Of a DNA stretch of 64,000 nucleotides, positions 19,946-29,808 are shown one piece after another. Positions within the stretch are counted from its first letter, which is position 1; the number at the start of each line of letters is the position of its first letter. Both the position numbers and the translations under genes were made by a program. The notes beneath the pieces are model-generated. The model did not search any database, had not been told where the DNA came from, and saw only the letters and a program-made list of their open reading frames with translations. The stretch is taken from the NCBI GenBank assembly GCA_003551665.1, contig PUNE01000129.1, positions 84,357-148,356 of the forward strand, in the 5' to 3' direction. Origin of the DNA: Halobacteroidaceae bacterium (lineage in GTDB: Bacteria; Bacillota; Halanaerobiia; B1SED10-174).

Positions 19946-20420
19946 GGTCAGGGTGACCCTGAAGGTAAACGGAAAAGAGTATACGAGGGAAGTTGAAGCT
20001 GCCACCCGCCTAATTGACCTTTTAAGGGATGAACTCAGGCTCGTGGGAACCAAGGAGGGTTGCGGCAAGGGCGAATGCGGGACCTGTACCGTAATCATGG
20101 ATGGAAAGACAGTTAATTCCTGCCTGGTCCTTGCTCCTCAGGCCAATGGGCGAGAAATTGTGACCATAGAAGGCCTTGCTCCAGAGGGCAAACTACATCC
20201 CCTGCAGGAAGCGTTCATAAAAAAGGGAGCAGTTCAGTGCGGTTACTGTACTCCAGGCATTCTTTTGTCCGCCCAGTCCCTCCTGGAAAAGAATCCCCAC
20301 CCCAGTCGGGATGAAATCAAGGAAGGGATTGCCGGGAACATTTGCCGGTGTACAGGCTACAAGAAGATTGTTGAGGCCATTGAAACTGTCAGCGAAGGGA
20401 GGGAAGAGCATGCGGAATAA
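19938..20420 (+). CDS. [2Fe-2S] subunit of the molybdenum hydroxylase
   Basis: 160 residues, ATG at 19938 chosen for its spacing to AGGGGTGA (an in-frame GTG lies 6 bases earlier). The plant-type cluster ligands are C42, C47, C50 and C62 (GCGKGECGTC...NSC); the second cluster uses QCGYCTPG and NICRCTGY. This is a standard XdhC/CoxS-type small subunit. It shuttles electrons from the Moco subunit to FAD. It overlaps the next gene by 11 bases. Confidence 0.95.
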   Translation: MAEVRVTLKVNGKEYTREVEAATRLIDLLRDELRLVGTKEGCGKGECGTCTVIMDGKTVNSCLVLAPQANGREIVTIEGLAPEGKLHPLQEAFIKKGAVQCGYCTPGILLSAQSLLEKNPHPSRDEIKEGIAGNICRCTGYKKIVEAIETVSEGREEHAE

Positions 20421-22731
20421 ATTTGTTGGGAAAAGAGTTGACCGGGTTGATGCCCGGGACAAGGTGACGGGGAAGGCCCTTTACTCCGCTGACTATTACC
20501 TGGACGACATGGTACATCTAAAGGTCCTGCGTGCTCCTCACCCCCATGCCCGGATCAAATCCATTGATGTCAGTCAAGCCCGTAACATGCCCGGTGTGGT
20601 TATGGCCATCACCGCAGAAGACGTACCCTGGGTAAAAAATTTCGGCATGATTTTTAAAGACCAGGAAGTGCTGGTGCGCGAAAAAACCCGCTACATGGGG
20701 GATGCCCTGGCAATAGTGGCTGCCGAAACAGAAAGTATTGCCCGCCAGGCCCTGGAGCTTATCGAGGTCGATTATGAGCCCCTGCCGGTAATTTCTGATC
20801 CTCTCCAGGCAATGGAAAAGGATACCACCTATATCCACGAACCGCGGGAAGAAAACTGTGAACCGGGACTTAACCCCGGAAACCTGCTTTGTTCCCACCG
20901 GTTGGAAAGGGGGGACATGGAAAAAGGTTTTGCCGAAGCAGACCATGTAGTAGAAAATGAAATTCGAACACCTCACCTGGAACACGTTGCCCTGCAGCCG
21001 GAAGCCGGGGTGGCCAGGTATGATAAGGAGAGCGGGGTTTGCACCATGTGGGCTGCAACCCAATGGCTGCATGATATCCAGGCCGACGTGGCCCAGGCTC
21101 TTAACCTTAAGACTGAACAGGTTCAGATTATTCAGCCAGCCATCGGAGGAGCTTTTGGTAAGCGCGAGGATGTTTCCGTCCACATAATTATTGCCCTTAT
21201 GGCCATATTAACGGGCAGGCCGGTCAAACTGGAAATGACCCGGGAAGAACTGATGATAACTCAGAATAAGCGCCATCCGATAATATTCCGCTACAGGACC
21301 GGGGTCAAAAACGATGGAACAATAACTGCCTGGGAGGCAGAAGTCATTGGAGATACAGGGGCCTATGCTTCAACGGGATCTGCGGTAGTCCACCAGGCTC
21401 TCTACATGTGCACAGGTCCTTACAATGTTCCCCACCTGAAGGGAGTTTCCTACACAGTTTATACCAATAATACCTATGCCGGTGCCATGAGGGGTTTTGG
21501 TGCTACCCAGGCTGCCTTTGCCTATGAAACCCAGATGGATTGTATTGCTGCTGAGCTGGGAATGGACCCCGTAGAATTACGCCGCAAGAATGCTTATGAA
21601 CTGGGCTCAATTACTCCCAACGGCCAGGTTCTGACTACCAGCGTTGGCATCAGGGAAACATTAGAAAAAGCAGCCCAAGCCTTTGGCTACCAACCCGGGC
21701 AGACTTCCAGGGAGGTTGATGGAAAGCTTCGGGGAGTTGGTGTTGCCTCTTCCATGTTTGGCTGCGGTTACGGAGAAGGATTTCCCGATCATTCCATTGC
21801 TGACCTGGAGGTTACTGATGAGGGGAAAATCCTGGTCCGATCTGCTGCTGCAGATGTAGGGCAGGGGGTTTTAACCATTGTCTGCCAGATAGTGGCTGAG
21901 GTTCTGGATATTCCCCTGGACCTTGTGGAAATGGCTCCGGGTGATACCCACACTACCCGGAATGCAGGCTCGACTTCTGCAACACGCCAGACCATTTTCT
22001 CCGGAAATGCGGCCAAACTTGCTGCCGAGGAACTCCTGGGGAAAATTTACCACAGGGCTTCTTTGGAACTGGCCAAGCATCACCCCCAGTTTTTGGTAAG
22101 GGACGGGGAGGTGATCCTGCAGGGAACCGAAACCCGCATTTCTCTAGGTGAACTGGCCAGGATTGCCCGGGAAAAAGGAGACCCCCTCCAGGCTGAAGGG
22201 TGTTATTTCCCCAGGACTGATGTGCCCGATCCGGCTACGGGGCAGGGAGATCTTGTTTATGTTGCCTATACCTTCAATACCCATATCGCCGAGGTCGAAA
22301 TCGACAAATATACAGGAGAAACCAGGGTTCTCAGGGTTGTTGCCGCTCCCGATGTGGGTAGAGTAATCAACCTTACGGGCCTGGAAGGACAGAGCGAGGG
22401 TGGAACGGTCATGGGTCTGGGTATGGCCCTGATGGAAAAGCAGGTAATTCAAGAAGGTATAACCATTAACGCCGATCTTTCAACCTACCTGGTTCCTACT
22501 TCAATGGATATGCCAGAAATGGAAACCGTGCCAGTAGAAAGCGGAGATGCAGCCGGTCCATATGGTGCCAAGGGGATCGGTGAACCTGCGCTCCTGCCCG
22601 CCGCTCCAGCGATTACAAATGCCATCTATAATGCAACGGGGATCAGGTTTTTCCAGATCCCGGTAACTCCTGACCGACTCCTATCTGCAATGCAGGCCCG
22701 GGATAAGAAAATTCCTAAAGAAGGTGATTGA
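20410..22731 (+). CDS. Molybdopterin-binding catalytic subunit, xanthine dehydrogenase family
   Basis: 773 residues from the ATG at 20410 behind GGGAGGGAAG (the frame is open further upstream, but those codons lie inside the Fe-S gene). Moco-contact motifs are visible: GGAFGKRED, GAMRGFGATQ, ADVGQGV and the catalytic glutamate in AKGIGEPALLPAAP. With the FAD and Fe-S genes before it, it makes a three-subunit hydroxylase. Given the YqeB/YqeC/MocA genes in the island, its cofactor probably carries labile selenium. The substrate is probably a purine; nicotinate-type substrates cannot be excluded. Confidence 0.92.
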   Translation: MRNKFVGKRVDRVDARDKVTGKALYSADYYLDDMVHLKVLRAPHPHARIKSIDVSQARNMPGVVMAITAEDVPWVKNFGMIFKDQEVLVREKTRYMGDALAIVAAETESIARQALELIEVDYEPLPVISDPLQAMEKDTTYIHEPREENCEPGLNPGNLLCSHRLERGDMEKGFAEADHVVENEIRTPHLEHVALQPEAGVARYDKESGVCTMWAATQWLHDIQADVAQALNLKTEQVQIIQPAIGGAFGKREDVSVHIIIALMAILTGRPVKLEMTREELMITQNKRHPIIFRYRTGVKNDGTITAWEAEVIGDTGAYASTGSAVVHQALYMCTGPYNVPHLKGVSYTVYTNNTYAGAMRGFGATQAAFAYETQMDCIAAELGMDPVELRRKNAYELGSITPNGQVLTTSVGIRETLEKAAQAFGYQPGQTSREVDGKLRGVGVASSMFGCGYGEGFPDHSIADLEVTDEGKILVRSAAADVGQGVLTIVCQIVAEVLDIPLDLVEMAPGDTHTTRNAGSTSATRQTIFSGNAAKLAAEELLGKIYHRASLELAKHHPQFLVRDGEVILQGTETRISLGELARIAREKGDPLQAEGCYFPRTDVPDPATGQGDLVYVAYTFNTHIAEVEIDKYTGETRVLRVVAAPDVGRVINLTGLEGQSEGGTVMGLGMALMEKQVIQEGITINADLSTYLVPTSMDMPEMETVPVESGDAAGPYGAKGIGEPALLPAAPAITNAIYNATGIRFFQIPVTPDRLLSAMQARDKKIPKEGD

Positions 22732-22732
22732 A

Positions 22733-25480
22733 TTGCCCGCTGAGAACCTGGTAAAAATTAACGGGACTGAATACCTAATACCCGAGGGGGATGATAGAAC
22801 ACTCCTGGAGTACCTGCGCGAGGAATTAAAACTCCTGGGCTGCAAGGACGGTTGCTCGGAAGGGCACTGTGGAGCCTGCACGGTTATTGTAGATGGTAAA
22901 GCCCGCCTGGCCTGCCGCTTGAAGGTTAAAACCCTGGGAAAAAGCAGCGTGGAAACCATTGAGGGCCTGGCTCGAAACGGGGAACTGCACCCCCTGCAGG
23001 TGGCTTTTGCAGAAGCAGGGGCCATTCAGTGTGGTTTCTGCACGCCGGGAATGATCATGTCCTCGAAAGCCCTACTTGACCGTGACCCCGATCCCGGCGA
23101 GGAGGAGATAAAAAAGGCCCTGCAGGGAAACCTCTGCCGCTGCACCGGGTATATTAAGATTGTTGATGCTGTCGGGCTTGCAGCCCGCTATCTACGGGAA
23201 AAAAGGAGAGAAGAAGAACAGGACATAATTGCCCGGGTCGGGGAGAATATCATAAAAAATGATGCCGTGGCCAAAGCCCGAGGGGAACCTTTCTTCGTTG
23301 ACGACCTTTTTCGGGACAAAATGCTTTATGGAAAACTGCACTTAAGTTCAGAACCCCATGCCCGGGTTGTGCAGGTGGACACAGAAGAAGCCCTGCAGGT
23401 TCGTGGGGTTGTCCGGGTCCTAACTGCAAAAGATATTCCTGGGCGGAATGCTTTTGGCCTGAAAATTCCCCATCAGCCGGTACTGGCCGGTGACCGGGTC
23501 CGTTTTACCGGGGATCCCGTTGCTCTGGTCCTTGCGGAAAATGAAGAGGCTGCCCGGGAGGGTGCTTCCCGGGTGCGGGTGATATATGAAAAACTTCCCG
23601 CCTACTACAGTCCAGAAGATTCTCTGAAGGATGATGCAGAAAAAATCCACGACGAGGGTAATATCCTTACGGAGATGAAAATAAGGAAGGGCAATCCTGA
23701 AGAAGCAATGCGGAAAGCAGATATTGTAGTTGAGGGGGAATATTCGACACCCTTCGGTGAGCACGCCTACCTGGAACCTGACGGTGGGCTTGCCGAATAC
23801 CGGGAGGGACTGCTTACCGTCTGGTGCCCCAACCAGGGAGCCCACCAGTTCCGGGAAATGATTGCTTCCAGTTTGAATCTTTCCCCGGAAGAAGTCAGAG
23901 TTATAACCACAAAAACCGGTGGTGCTTTTGGTGGCAGAGAGGAACCCACTGTCCAGATCCACTGTGCCCTGGGGGCCATGGTAACAGGGAGACCGGTTAA
24001 AATTATTCTTTCTCGAGAAGAAACCATAAGGATGTCCACCAAGCGCCACGCAACTCGTATGTTTTATCGAACAGGAGTAAACAGGGAAGGGGAAATTGTT
24101 GCTGGAGAGGTAAAAATTTATAGCGACACTGGAGCCTATGCCTCGTTGGGTGAGCCCGTGGCCCTAAGACATACTGCTTTTGCCCTGGGTCCCTATGTTG
24201 TTCCCAATGTCCTGGTCCAAACCTATTCCGTTTATACCAATAATACTCCGGGTGGTGCCTTCCGTGGGTTCGGCAGTCCTCAGGTAAACTTTGGTGCAGA
24301 ACTGCAGATGGATCGCCTGGCCCGGGAGTTGAAGATGGATCCCCTGGAGTTCCGGCTTAAAAATGCTCTGCAGGAAGGAGAAGCAACTATTACCGGCCAT
24401 ATTCTGGGTGGGGGAGTTGGTTTCAGGGAATGTTTGAACAGGGTAAAAGATGCTCTGGAAAAGGAAAAACTTCCCGAACCGGTAATTGGGGGGAGAATCG
24501 GGATTGGTATTGCGGGAGGATATAAGAATGTGGGGATGGGAGCGGGTTTACCGGAAAAAACCGGTTCCGGGCTACAGCTTAATTCCGATGGAACCCTGAC
24601 CCTTTTCGTCGGCTGTGTTGATTCCGGGCAGGGTTCGGATACGGCCATGGCCCAGATCGCCTCAGAGGTATTAAACTGCTATTACCGGGACATCAAGGTT
24701 GTGTCAGCAGATTCTGCCCTTACTCCAGATGTAGGGGTTACGACGGCCTCCCGGATGGTTTTTTTAAGTGGAAATTCTGTTGCGGGCTGTGCCAGGGAAT
24801 ACAGGGAAAAACTACTGCAAAAGGTTGGAGCCAACCGGGGAATTGAGCCCGGGGAACTGGAACTTGATGGCCGGAGATTCATTAAAAAGTCAAGCGGGGA
24901 GGAAGTAATGACCCTAAAGGAGCTGGGGGAGTTGATGCCCAATATGCGCCATGATTATTATTACCAGCCTCCCGAAACCCATCCCCTCTCCGAGGAGGAT
25001 CTTCCGGCAAAGCCCGAAGCCCTTGATAAGAATCACCTCCATTTTGCCTACTGTTTTGGTGCCCATGGTGTAATTGTCGAGGTTAATGAGGAGAAAGGTA
25101 AGATAAAGGTGCACAAGATTTTTGCAGCTCATGATGTGGGGCGTCAGGTTAGCCCCCAGGGAGTGGAAAGCCAGATCCATGGAGGAGTTGCCATGGGCCT
25201 GGGCTATGTTCTTGGAGAAAACTATTTCCTAAAAGATGGGTTACCGGTCCAAAACAACCTGGCAAAATTGAAACTTTTGCGGGCCAGGGACATGCCCATT
25301 GTTGTTCCCCTGGTGGTAGAGGATAACCACCCGGAAGGGCCATTCGGAGCCAAGGGGATGGCTGAACTCCCCGGTGGCCCGGTTGCGCCGGCGGTGGTTA
25401 ATGCCATCTATAATATTACAGGAAAGCTTGTAACCAGGCTTCCGGTGGAGAGCAGTGACATTAAGTCCGGGGGGAAATAG
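22733..25480 (+). CDS. xdhD: Selenium-dependent xanthine dehydrogenase, fused Fe-S and Moco domains (XdhD-like)
   Basis: About 915 residues. The N-terminal 170 residues form a [2Fe-2S] subunit ([13 protein letters not shown], then QCGFCTPG and NLCRCTGY), fused to a full Moco subunit with [27 protein letters not shown] and [13 protein letters not shown]. In the last motif E holds the catalytic glutamate position. This fused form is that of the selenium-dependent XDH family. TTG at 22733 is preferred over the in-frame GTG 9 bases earlier because of AAGGTGA. No second FAD subunit is present, so it may share the FAD protein at 19070-19945. Confidence 0.9.
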   Translation: MPAENLVKINGTEYLIPEGDDRTLLEYLREELKLLGCKDGCSEGHCGACTVIVDGKARLACRLKVKTLGKSSVETIEGLARNGELHPLQVAFAEAGAIQCGFCTPGMIMSSKALLDRDPDPGEEEIKKALQGNLCRCTGYIKIVDAVGLAARYLREKRREEEQDIIARVGENIIKNDAVAKARGEPFFVDDLFRDKMLYGKLHLSSEPHARVVQVDTEEALQVRGVVRVLTAKDIPGRNAFGLKIPHQPVLAGDRVRFTGDPVALVLAENEEAAREGASRVRVIYEKLPAYYSPEDSLKDDAEKIHDEGNILTEMKIRKGNPEEAMRKADIVVEGEYSTPFGEHAYLEPDGGLAEYREGLLTVWCPNQGAHQFREMIASSLNLSPEEVRVITTKTGGAFGGREEPTVQIHCALGAMVTGRPVKIILSREETIRMSTKRHATRMFYRTGVNREGEIVAGEVKIYSDTGAYASLGEPVALRHTAFALGPYVVPNVLVQTYSVYTNNTPGGAFRGFGSPQVNFGAELQMDRLARELKMDPLEFRLKNALQEGEATITGHILGGGVGFRECLNRVKDALEKEKLPEPVIGGRIGIGIAGGYKNVGMGAGLPEKTGSGLQLNSDGTLTLFVGCVDSGQGSDTAMAQIASEVLNCYYRDIKVVSADSALTPDVGVTTASRMVFLSGNSVAGCAREYREKLLQKVGANRGIEPGELELDGRRFIKKSSGEEVMTLKELGELMPNMRHDYYYQPPETHPLSEEDLPAKPEALDKNHLHFAYCFGAHGVIVEVNEEKGKIKVHKIFAAHDVGRQVSPQGVESQIHGGVAMGLGYVLGENYFLKDGLPVQNNLAKLKLLRARDMPIVVPLVVEDNHPEGPFGAKGMAELPGGPVAPAVVNAIYNITGKLVTRLPVESSDIKSGGK

Positions 25481-25512
25481 CCAAAAATTTGAGGAAGATA
25501 GGAGGATTATTA

Positions 25513-26760
25513 ATGGCTGAAGAAAAGAAGCTGAGCAAAGAAGCCGCCCTATTTGAGGCGGCCGGCTGCCTGAAGTGCCACCAGGCTCCCTGCCAGGAGA
25601 ACTGCCCTGCAGGAATAGATATTCCCGGTTTTATTTTCAAGATTAAAACAGGCGATATAAAGGGAGCCAAAAGGGTCCTTTACGATAAGAATATTTTTTC
25701 TGCTACCTGTGCAGCAGTTTGCCCGGTGGAAGAGCTCTGCCAGGAAAACTGCAATAAAAACCAGGTCAGTCGGTCTGTTTTCATCGGGCAGCTGCAGGGC
25801 TATGCAGTTGAAGAAGGCGGGGATATCGACTACCCGGAGGAGGAACTGACCGATGATCCCCGAAAAATTGCTGTAATCGGGGCGGGGCCGGCGGGAATGA
25901 GTGGTGCCTACCGCCTGGCTCGGGCCGGACACCGGGTTGATCTGTTTGAAGCAGGAGATCGCCCTGGCGGGACACCGTACTGGGGCATCCCCGAATGGCG
26001 CCTTTCCCGGGAAATCCTGGAAAAAGAAACAAAAGAGATAGAAAAACACCTCAACAGTGTAAATTTCAATACCCGGATAGGGGTGGATATTCAGGTAGAA
26101 GAACTGCTAAAAGATTACGATGCCCTCCTGGTCTGCTGCGGGCTCGGAGATGGTGCTTCTTTGAGAATTAAAGGGGCTGAACTGGAAGGAACTGTTGATG
26201 CAGTTAAATTCCTTAAAGCCCATAACACAGGGGAAAATGGAGTTCCCTCCCCCGAGGGAAAGGTTGTCCTGATAATTGGTGGTGGAAATACCGCCATGGA
26301 TGCTGCCCTTGCTGCAAAAGAAGCCGGTGCTGAGAGGAGCATCGTTGTCTACCGCCGTTCCTGGGAAGAAATGCCCGCCTGGAAAGCCGAAATTCGGAAG
26401 GCCATCGATAGCGGGGTGGAATTCATGCTGCAGACAGCTCCCGTGGAAATAGTGGGCAGGGACAAAGTTGAAGCTATGAAAATGGTCCCAACCCGGCTGG
26501 TCCGGGAAAAAGAGGGCAGGCGGCCCAGGCCTGTTCCCCTTGAAGGAAGCGAATTTGTTTTCCCTGCCGGGTTGATAATTACTGCCCTGGGACAGATGGA
26601 GAATCCCCTCGTGGAAAAACTTCAGGACCAGGAGCAAGTCTTTTTTGCTGGCGACGCGGCCGGCGGAGATGCTACGGTAGTTCAGGCAGTAGCGGGGGGA
26701 AAAGAAGCCGCAGAAAAAATAATGGTTTTCTTCAGGGAACAGAAAGAAAGAGGGGTGTAA
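25513..26760 (+). CDS. preT: PreT-like NAD(P)H-dependent Fe-S flavoprotein (dihydropyrimidine dehydrogenase small subunit)
   Basis: 415 residues from ATG at 25513, 8 bases after AGGAGG. It has an N-terminal Fe-S domain (CLKCHQAPCQENCP and CAAVCPVEELCQENC), an FAD site GAGPAGMSG and an NAD(P) site GGGNTAMD, as in glutamate synthase small-subunit-like proteins. Directly followed by preA, so the pair should form NAD(P)-dependent dihydropyrimidine dehydrogenase or a reductase of a related ring in the purine pathway. Confidence 0.88.
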   Translation: MAEEKKLSKEAALFEAAGCLKCHQAPCQENCPAGIDIPGFIFKIKTGDIKGAKRVLYDKNIFSATCAAVCPVEELCQENCNKNQVSRSVFIGQLQGYAVEEGGDIDYPEEELTDDPRKIAVIGAGPAGMSGAYRLARAGHRVDLFEAGDRPGGTPYWGIPEWRLSREILEKETKEIEKHLNSVNFNTRIGVDIQVEELLKDYDALLVCCGLGDGASLRIKGAELEGTVDAVKFLKAHNTGENGVPSPEGKVVLIIGGGNTAMDAALAAKEAGAERSIVVYRRSWEEMPAWKAEIRKAIDSGVEFMLQTAPVEIVGRDKVEAMKMVPTRLVREKEGRRPRPVPLEGSEFVFPAGLIITALGQMENPLVEKLQDQEQVFFAGDAAGGDATVVQAVAGGKEAAEKIMVFFREQKERGV

Positions 26761-26763
26761 ACC

Positions 26764-27966
26764 GTGACCGATCTATCTCTTGAATTTTGCGGAATAAGGT
26801 ATCCGAATCCTTTCGTTCTTGCCGCTGCCCCCACAACTGATAAAGAAGAAATGGTTGCCCGGGCTTTTGAGGCGGGGTGGGGAGGGGCTGTTCTAAAGAC
26901 CACCTCGGTGGAAACAGAAGATGTCAGCCTGGTCTACCCCATGATGACCGGTCTTGATTATGATGGGAAGCGTCTGGCAGCACTGCAAAATATTGACCTG
27001 ATCTCTCACTACCACATAGATGTTGTGGAAAAAAGGGTCCGGGCATTGAAGAAGGAATTCCCGGATCGGGTTGTTGCAGCCAGCATTATGGGGCAGGCTA
27101 AAGAACACTGGCAGGAATTGGTTCAGCGCCTGGAGACAGCAGGAGTTGACCTGATTGAATGCAGTTTTTCTTGCCCCCATGGAATGCCGGAAAGGGGAAT
27201 GGGCAGTACAATCGGGCAGAACCCTGACCTGGTTGAAAGAACTGCCCGCTGGGTCAAGGAAGCAGCCAGAAGGGTTCCTGTAGTAATCAAGCTTACTCCA
27301 CAGATTGCTGATATTACTGTTGCTGCCCAGGCGGTCAAAAAGAGTGGAGCCGATGGGGTCTGTGCAATAAATACAGTCAAAGGGATTATTGGTGTTGATA
27401 TTCACGACTTTGTTCCCCAGCCCAGGGTCCTGGATAAATCCACCATTGGGGGAGTTTCCGGGCTGGCCATTAAGCCTGTAGCCCTACGCTGTGTTGCTGA
27501 AATAGCCCGGGATGTTGGTATCCCAATTACTGCTTCCGGAGGCATAACCACCTGGCGGGACGCCGTTGAGTTTCTACTTTTGGGAGCAAGAAACCTCCAG
27601 GTCTGCACTGCCGCAATGCAGTACGGGTTTGAACTTGTTAAAGACCTGAAGGAAGGTCTGGGCAATTACATGGAAGAAATGAACTTTTCCTCGGTAGAGG
27701 AAATAGTGGGTAAGGCCCTGCCGAACCTTGTTGACCACAATTCTCTTTCCCGGAACCACAAGGTTGTTTCCAGGGTTGATGAGGACAGGTGTATTAATTG
27801 CGGGCGCTGTTATATTGCCTGTAATGACGGTGGGCACCAGGCCATTACCATGAGCGAGGACCGGGTACCCCAGATTGATGAGGAAGAATGTGTTGGCTGT
27901 GGTTTCTGTACAACCATCTGTCCAGTGTATTGTTTGCAGATGGAACGGGTAGAGGAAAAATCCTGA
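26764..27966 (+). CDS. preA: PreA-like dihydropyrimidine dehydrogenase catalytic subunit
   Basis: 400 residues, GTG start 3 bases after preT. It is an FMN-dependent TIM barrel of the dihydroorotate dehydrogenase class (LAAAPTTDKEEM, ECSFSCPHGMPERGMG, SGGITTWRDA) with a C-terminal 2x[4Fe-4S] ferredoxin domain (CINCGRCYIAC, CVGCGFCTTICPV). It reduces uracil/thymine or oxidises the dihydro forms. In a urate-degrading cluster a purine-derived ring is also possible. Confidence 0.9.
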   Translation: MTDLSLEFCGIRYPNPFVLAAAPTTDKEEMVARAFEAGWGGAVLKTTSVETEDVSLVYPMMTGLDYDGKRLAALQNIDLISHYHIDVVEKRVRALKKEFPDRVVAASIMGQAKEHWQELVQRLETAGVDLIECSFSCPHGMPERGMGSTIGQNPDLVERTARWVKEAARRVPVVIKLTPQIADITVAAQAVKKSGADGVCAINTVKGIIGVDIHDFVPQPRVLDKSTIGGVSGLAIKPVALRCVAEIARDVGIPITASGGITTWRDAVEFLLLGARNLQVCTAAMQYGFELVKDLKEGLGNYMEEMNFSSVEEIVGKALPNLVDHNSLSRNHKVVSRVDEDRCINCGRCYIACNDGGHQAITMSEDRVPQIDEEECVGCGFCTTICPVYCLQMERVEEKS

Positions 27967-27975
27967 ATTTTAAAA

Positions 27976-28018
27976 GCCTTCCCACTTTGAGCAGTGGGGA
28001 ACCAGGAGGGAGGGTTCC
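27976..28018 (+). promoter_or_regulatory. Overlapping hairpins around the ribosome site of adenine deaminase
   Basis: TTCCCACT (27979-27986) can pair with AGTGGGGAA just downstream. The alternative stem GGAACC (27998-28003) with GGTTCC (28013-28018) puts the Shine-Dalgarno sequence GGAGGGAG in its loop. The two stems share the bases GGGGAA and cannot form together. This looks like a translational switch, but no known riboswitch class is recognised. Confidence 0.35.
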
Positions 28019-28020
28019 AT

Positions 28021-29727
28021 ATGAAAGAAAAACTACTGGCCCAGGCCCGTGGGGATGAGAGAGCGGATTTGGTTTTTAAAAATGGAAAGGTGGCAGATGT
28101 ATTCAATGGGGAACTGATCGAGGACAGGGTGGCAGTTTCCCGGGGAACAATTCTGGGGATCGGAGACTACCGGGGGAAAGAAGAAGTTGATCTAGAGGGA
28201 GGAATTCTGGTCCCCGGCTTTTTTGACGGCCACCTCCACGTGGAAAGTTCACTGGTAAGCGTGGGAGAATTTGCCAGGCGGGTGATCCCACTGGGAACGA
28301 CTTCTCTTTATGCTGATCCCCACGAAATTGCCAATGTTGCCGGTAAAGAGGGGATACAGTACATGCTGGAAGAAGGGCGGCTCTACCCCTGGAATTTTAA
28401 CCTGATGCTCCCTTCCTGTGTCCCGGCCTCACCCTTTGAAACCCCGGGTGCTGTCCTGGAAATGGAAGAACTCCTGGAGTTCAAGGGGAAAGAAAGTGTT
28501 TATGGCCTGGGGGAAGTAATGAATTATCCGGGCGTAATTAATGGCGATGAAAAAATCTGGGCAAAGTTGAATGCTTTTTCAGGTATTTTCAAGGACGGGC
28601 ACGCCCCGGGAGTAACAGGAATGGAACTGAATGCCTATCTCCTCGGGGATATCAGGGCAGACCATGAAGTTCTAACCAGGGAAGAAGCTCGAAAAAAGGT
28701 CGCTGCTGGCATGTATGTTATGGTCCGCGAGGCGTCCGGAGCCCATAACCTGCGGGAAACTCTGCGGGCCCTTGATGCAAAAAACAGGGACAGGTTCATC
28801 CTTTCCACTGATGACCGGCATCCCGAAGATCTACTGCGGCAGGGGCACATCAATTATCTTCTGCAGCTTGCAGTAAAGGAGGGACTTGATCCCCTGCTTG
28901 CTCTCCGCCTGGCTACCCTTAACCCCGCCTGTGCTTTTGGGGCCCGGGACCTGGGAGCAATTGCCCCGGGTTACAGGGCAGACCTGGTTGTTCTAAAAGA
29001 TTTGGAAAGATTCCAGGCCCGGAAGGTTTACAAAGATGGGAGGCTTGTTGCAAAAGACGGGAATGCCCTTTTCCCGGTTCATAAATCTTCCGGGGATGAT
29101 AAAATCAGGAATTCGGTTAAAATTGCCCCCCTGGGGGAAGGTGTCTTTAAACTCCCTTCCGGAAAGAGGTTTCGGGTGATAGAGATGGTTCCTGGTCAGA
29201 TAACTACCCGCCATTTAATTAAAGCGCTAGAGGTGAAAGAGGGACAGATTGCGAATATATTAGAGGAGGGACTGGTAAAACTTTCCGTTGTGGAAAGACA
29301 CCATGCTTCCGGTAATATCGGTCTGGGTTTACTGGCCGGTCTTGGTCTCAGGAAGGGTGCTCTTGCTGCTTCAGTAGCCCATGATTCCCACCACATTATC
29401 GTTGCTGGAGTTGATGATTTTTCAATGTTGATGGCCGTCAGGGAAATTGAAAAAATGGGAGGAGGCATTGTACTGGTTGCCGATGGCCAGGTGAAAGCTT
29501 CTGTTCCCCTGCCCATTGCAGGGCTGATGAGCGATGAACCGATTGCTGAAGTTGCCCGCCGCATGGAAAGATTAAATCAGGAGGCAGAGGAAATGGGAAT
29601 TGTGGTGGAAAATCCAACAATGGCCCTTAGTTTTCTGGCTCTTCCAGTTATCCCCGAGCTAAAGCTTACTGACCGCGGCCTCTTTGATAGCCTCAATTTT
29701 CAACCGGTAGAACTGGTAGTAGATTAA
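28021..29727 (+). CDS. ade: Adenine deaminase
   Basis: 568 residues from the ATG at 28021 behind GGAGGGAGGG. It is the bacterial Ade family (not the eukaryotic type): the metal-binding FFDGHLHVESSL near residue 65, then TSLYADPHE, and a C-terminal domain with HHASGNIGLGLLAG and HDSHHIIVAG. It converts adenine to hypoxanthine and ammonia, feeding hypoxanthine to the hydroxylases upstream. Followed by a purine permease gene. Confidence 0.95.
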   Translation: MKEKLLAQARGDERADLVFKNGKVADVFNGELIEDRVAVSRGTILGIGDYRGKEEVDLEGGILVPGFFDGHLHVESSLVSVGEFARRVIPLGTTSLYADPHEIANVAGKEGIQYMLEEGRLYPWNFNLMLPSCVPASPFETPGAVLEMEELLEFKGKESVYGLGEVMNYPGVINGDEKIWAKLNAFSGIFKDGHAPGVTGMELNAYLLGDIRADHEVLTREEARKKVAAGMYVMVREASGAHNLRETLRALDAKNRDRFILSTDDRHPEDLLRQGHINYLLQLAVKEGLDPLLALRLATLNPACAFGARDLGAIAPGYRADLVVLKDLERFQARKVYKDGRLVAKDGNALFPVHKSSGDDKIRNSVKIAPLGEGVFKLPSGKRFRVIEMVPGQITTRHLIKALEVKEGQIANILEEGLVKLSVVERHHASGNIGLGLLAGLGLRKGALAASVAHDSHHIIVAGVDDFSMLMAVREIEKMGGGIVLVADGQVKASVPLPIAGLMSDEPIAEVARRMERLNQEAEEMGIVVENPTMALSFLALPVIPELKLTDRGLFDSLNFQPVELVVD

Positions 29728-29808
29728 AGGGAGGTGGTAAGAGAGAAAAAGAGACAGTTTTTTCCATAGGTTAATTGCCACATTACTGTAAAAGGAGGTA
29801 CTTATTTT

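Noticed and set aside
20518..21183. Antisense frame of 221 codons over the Moco subunit
   Set aside because: Shadow of a conserved gene without start signals.
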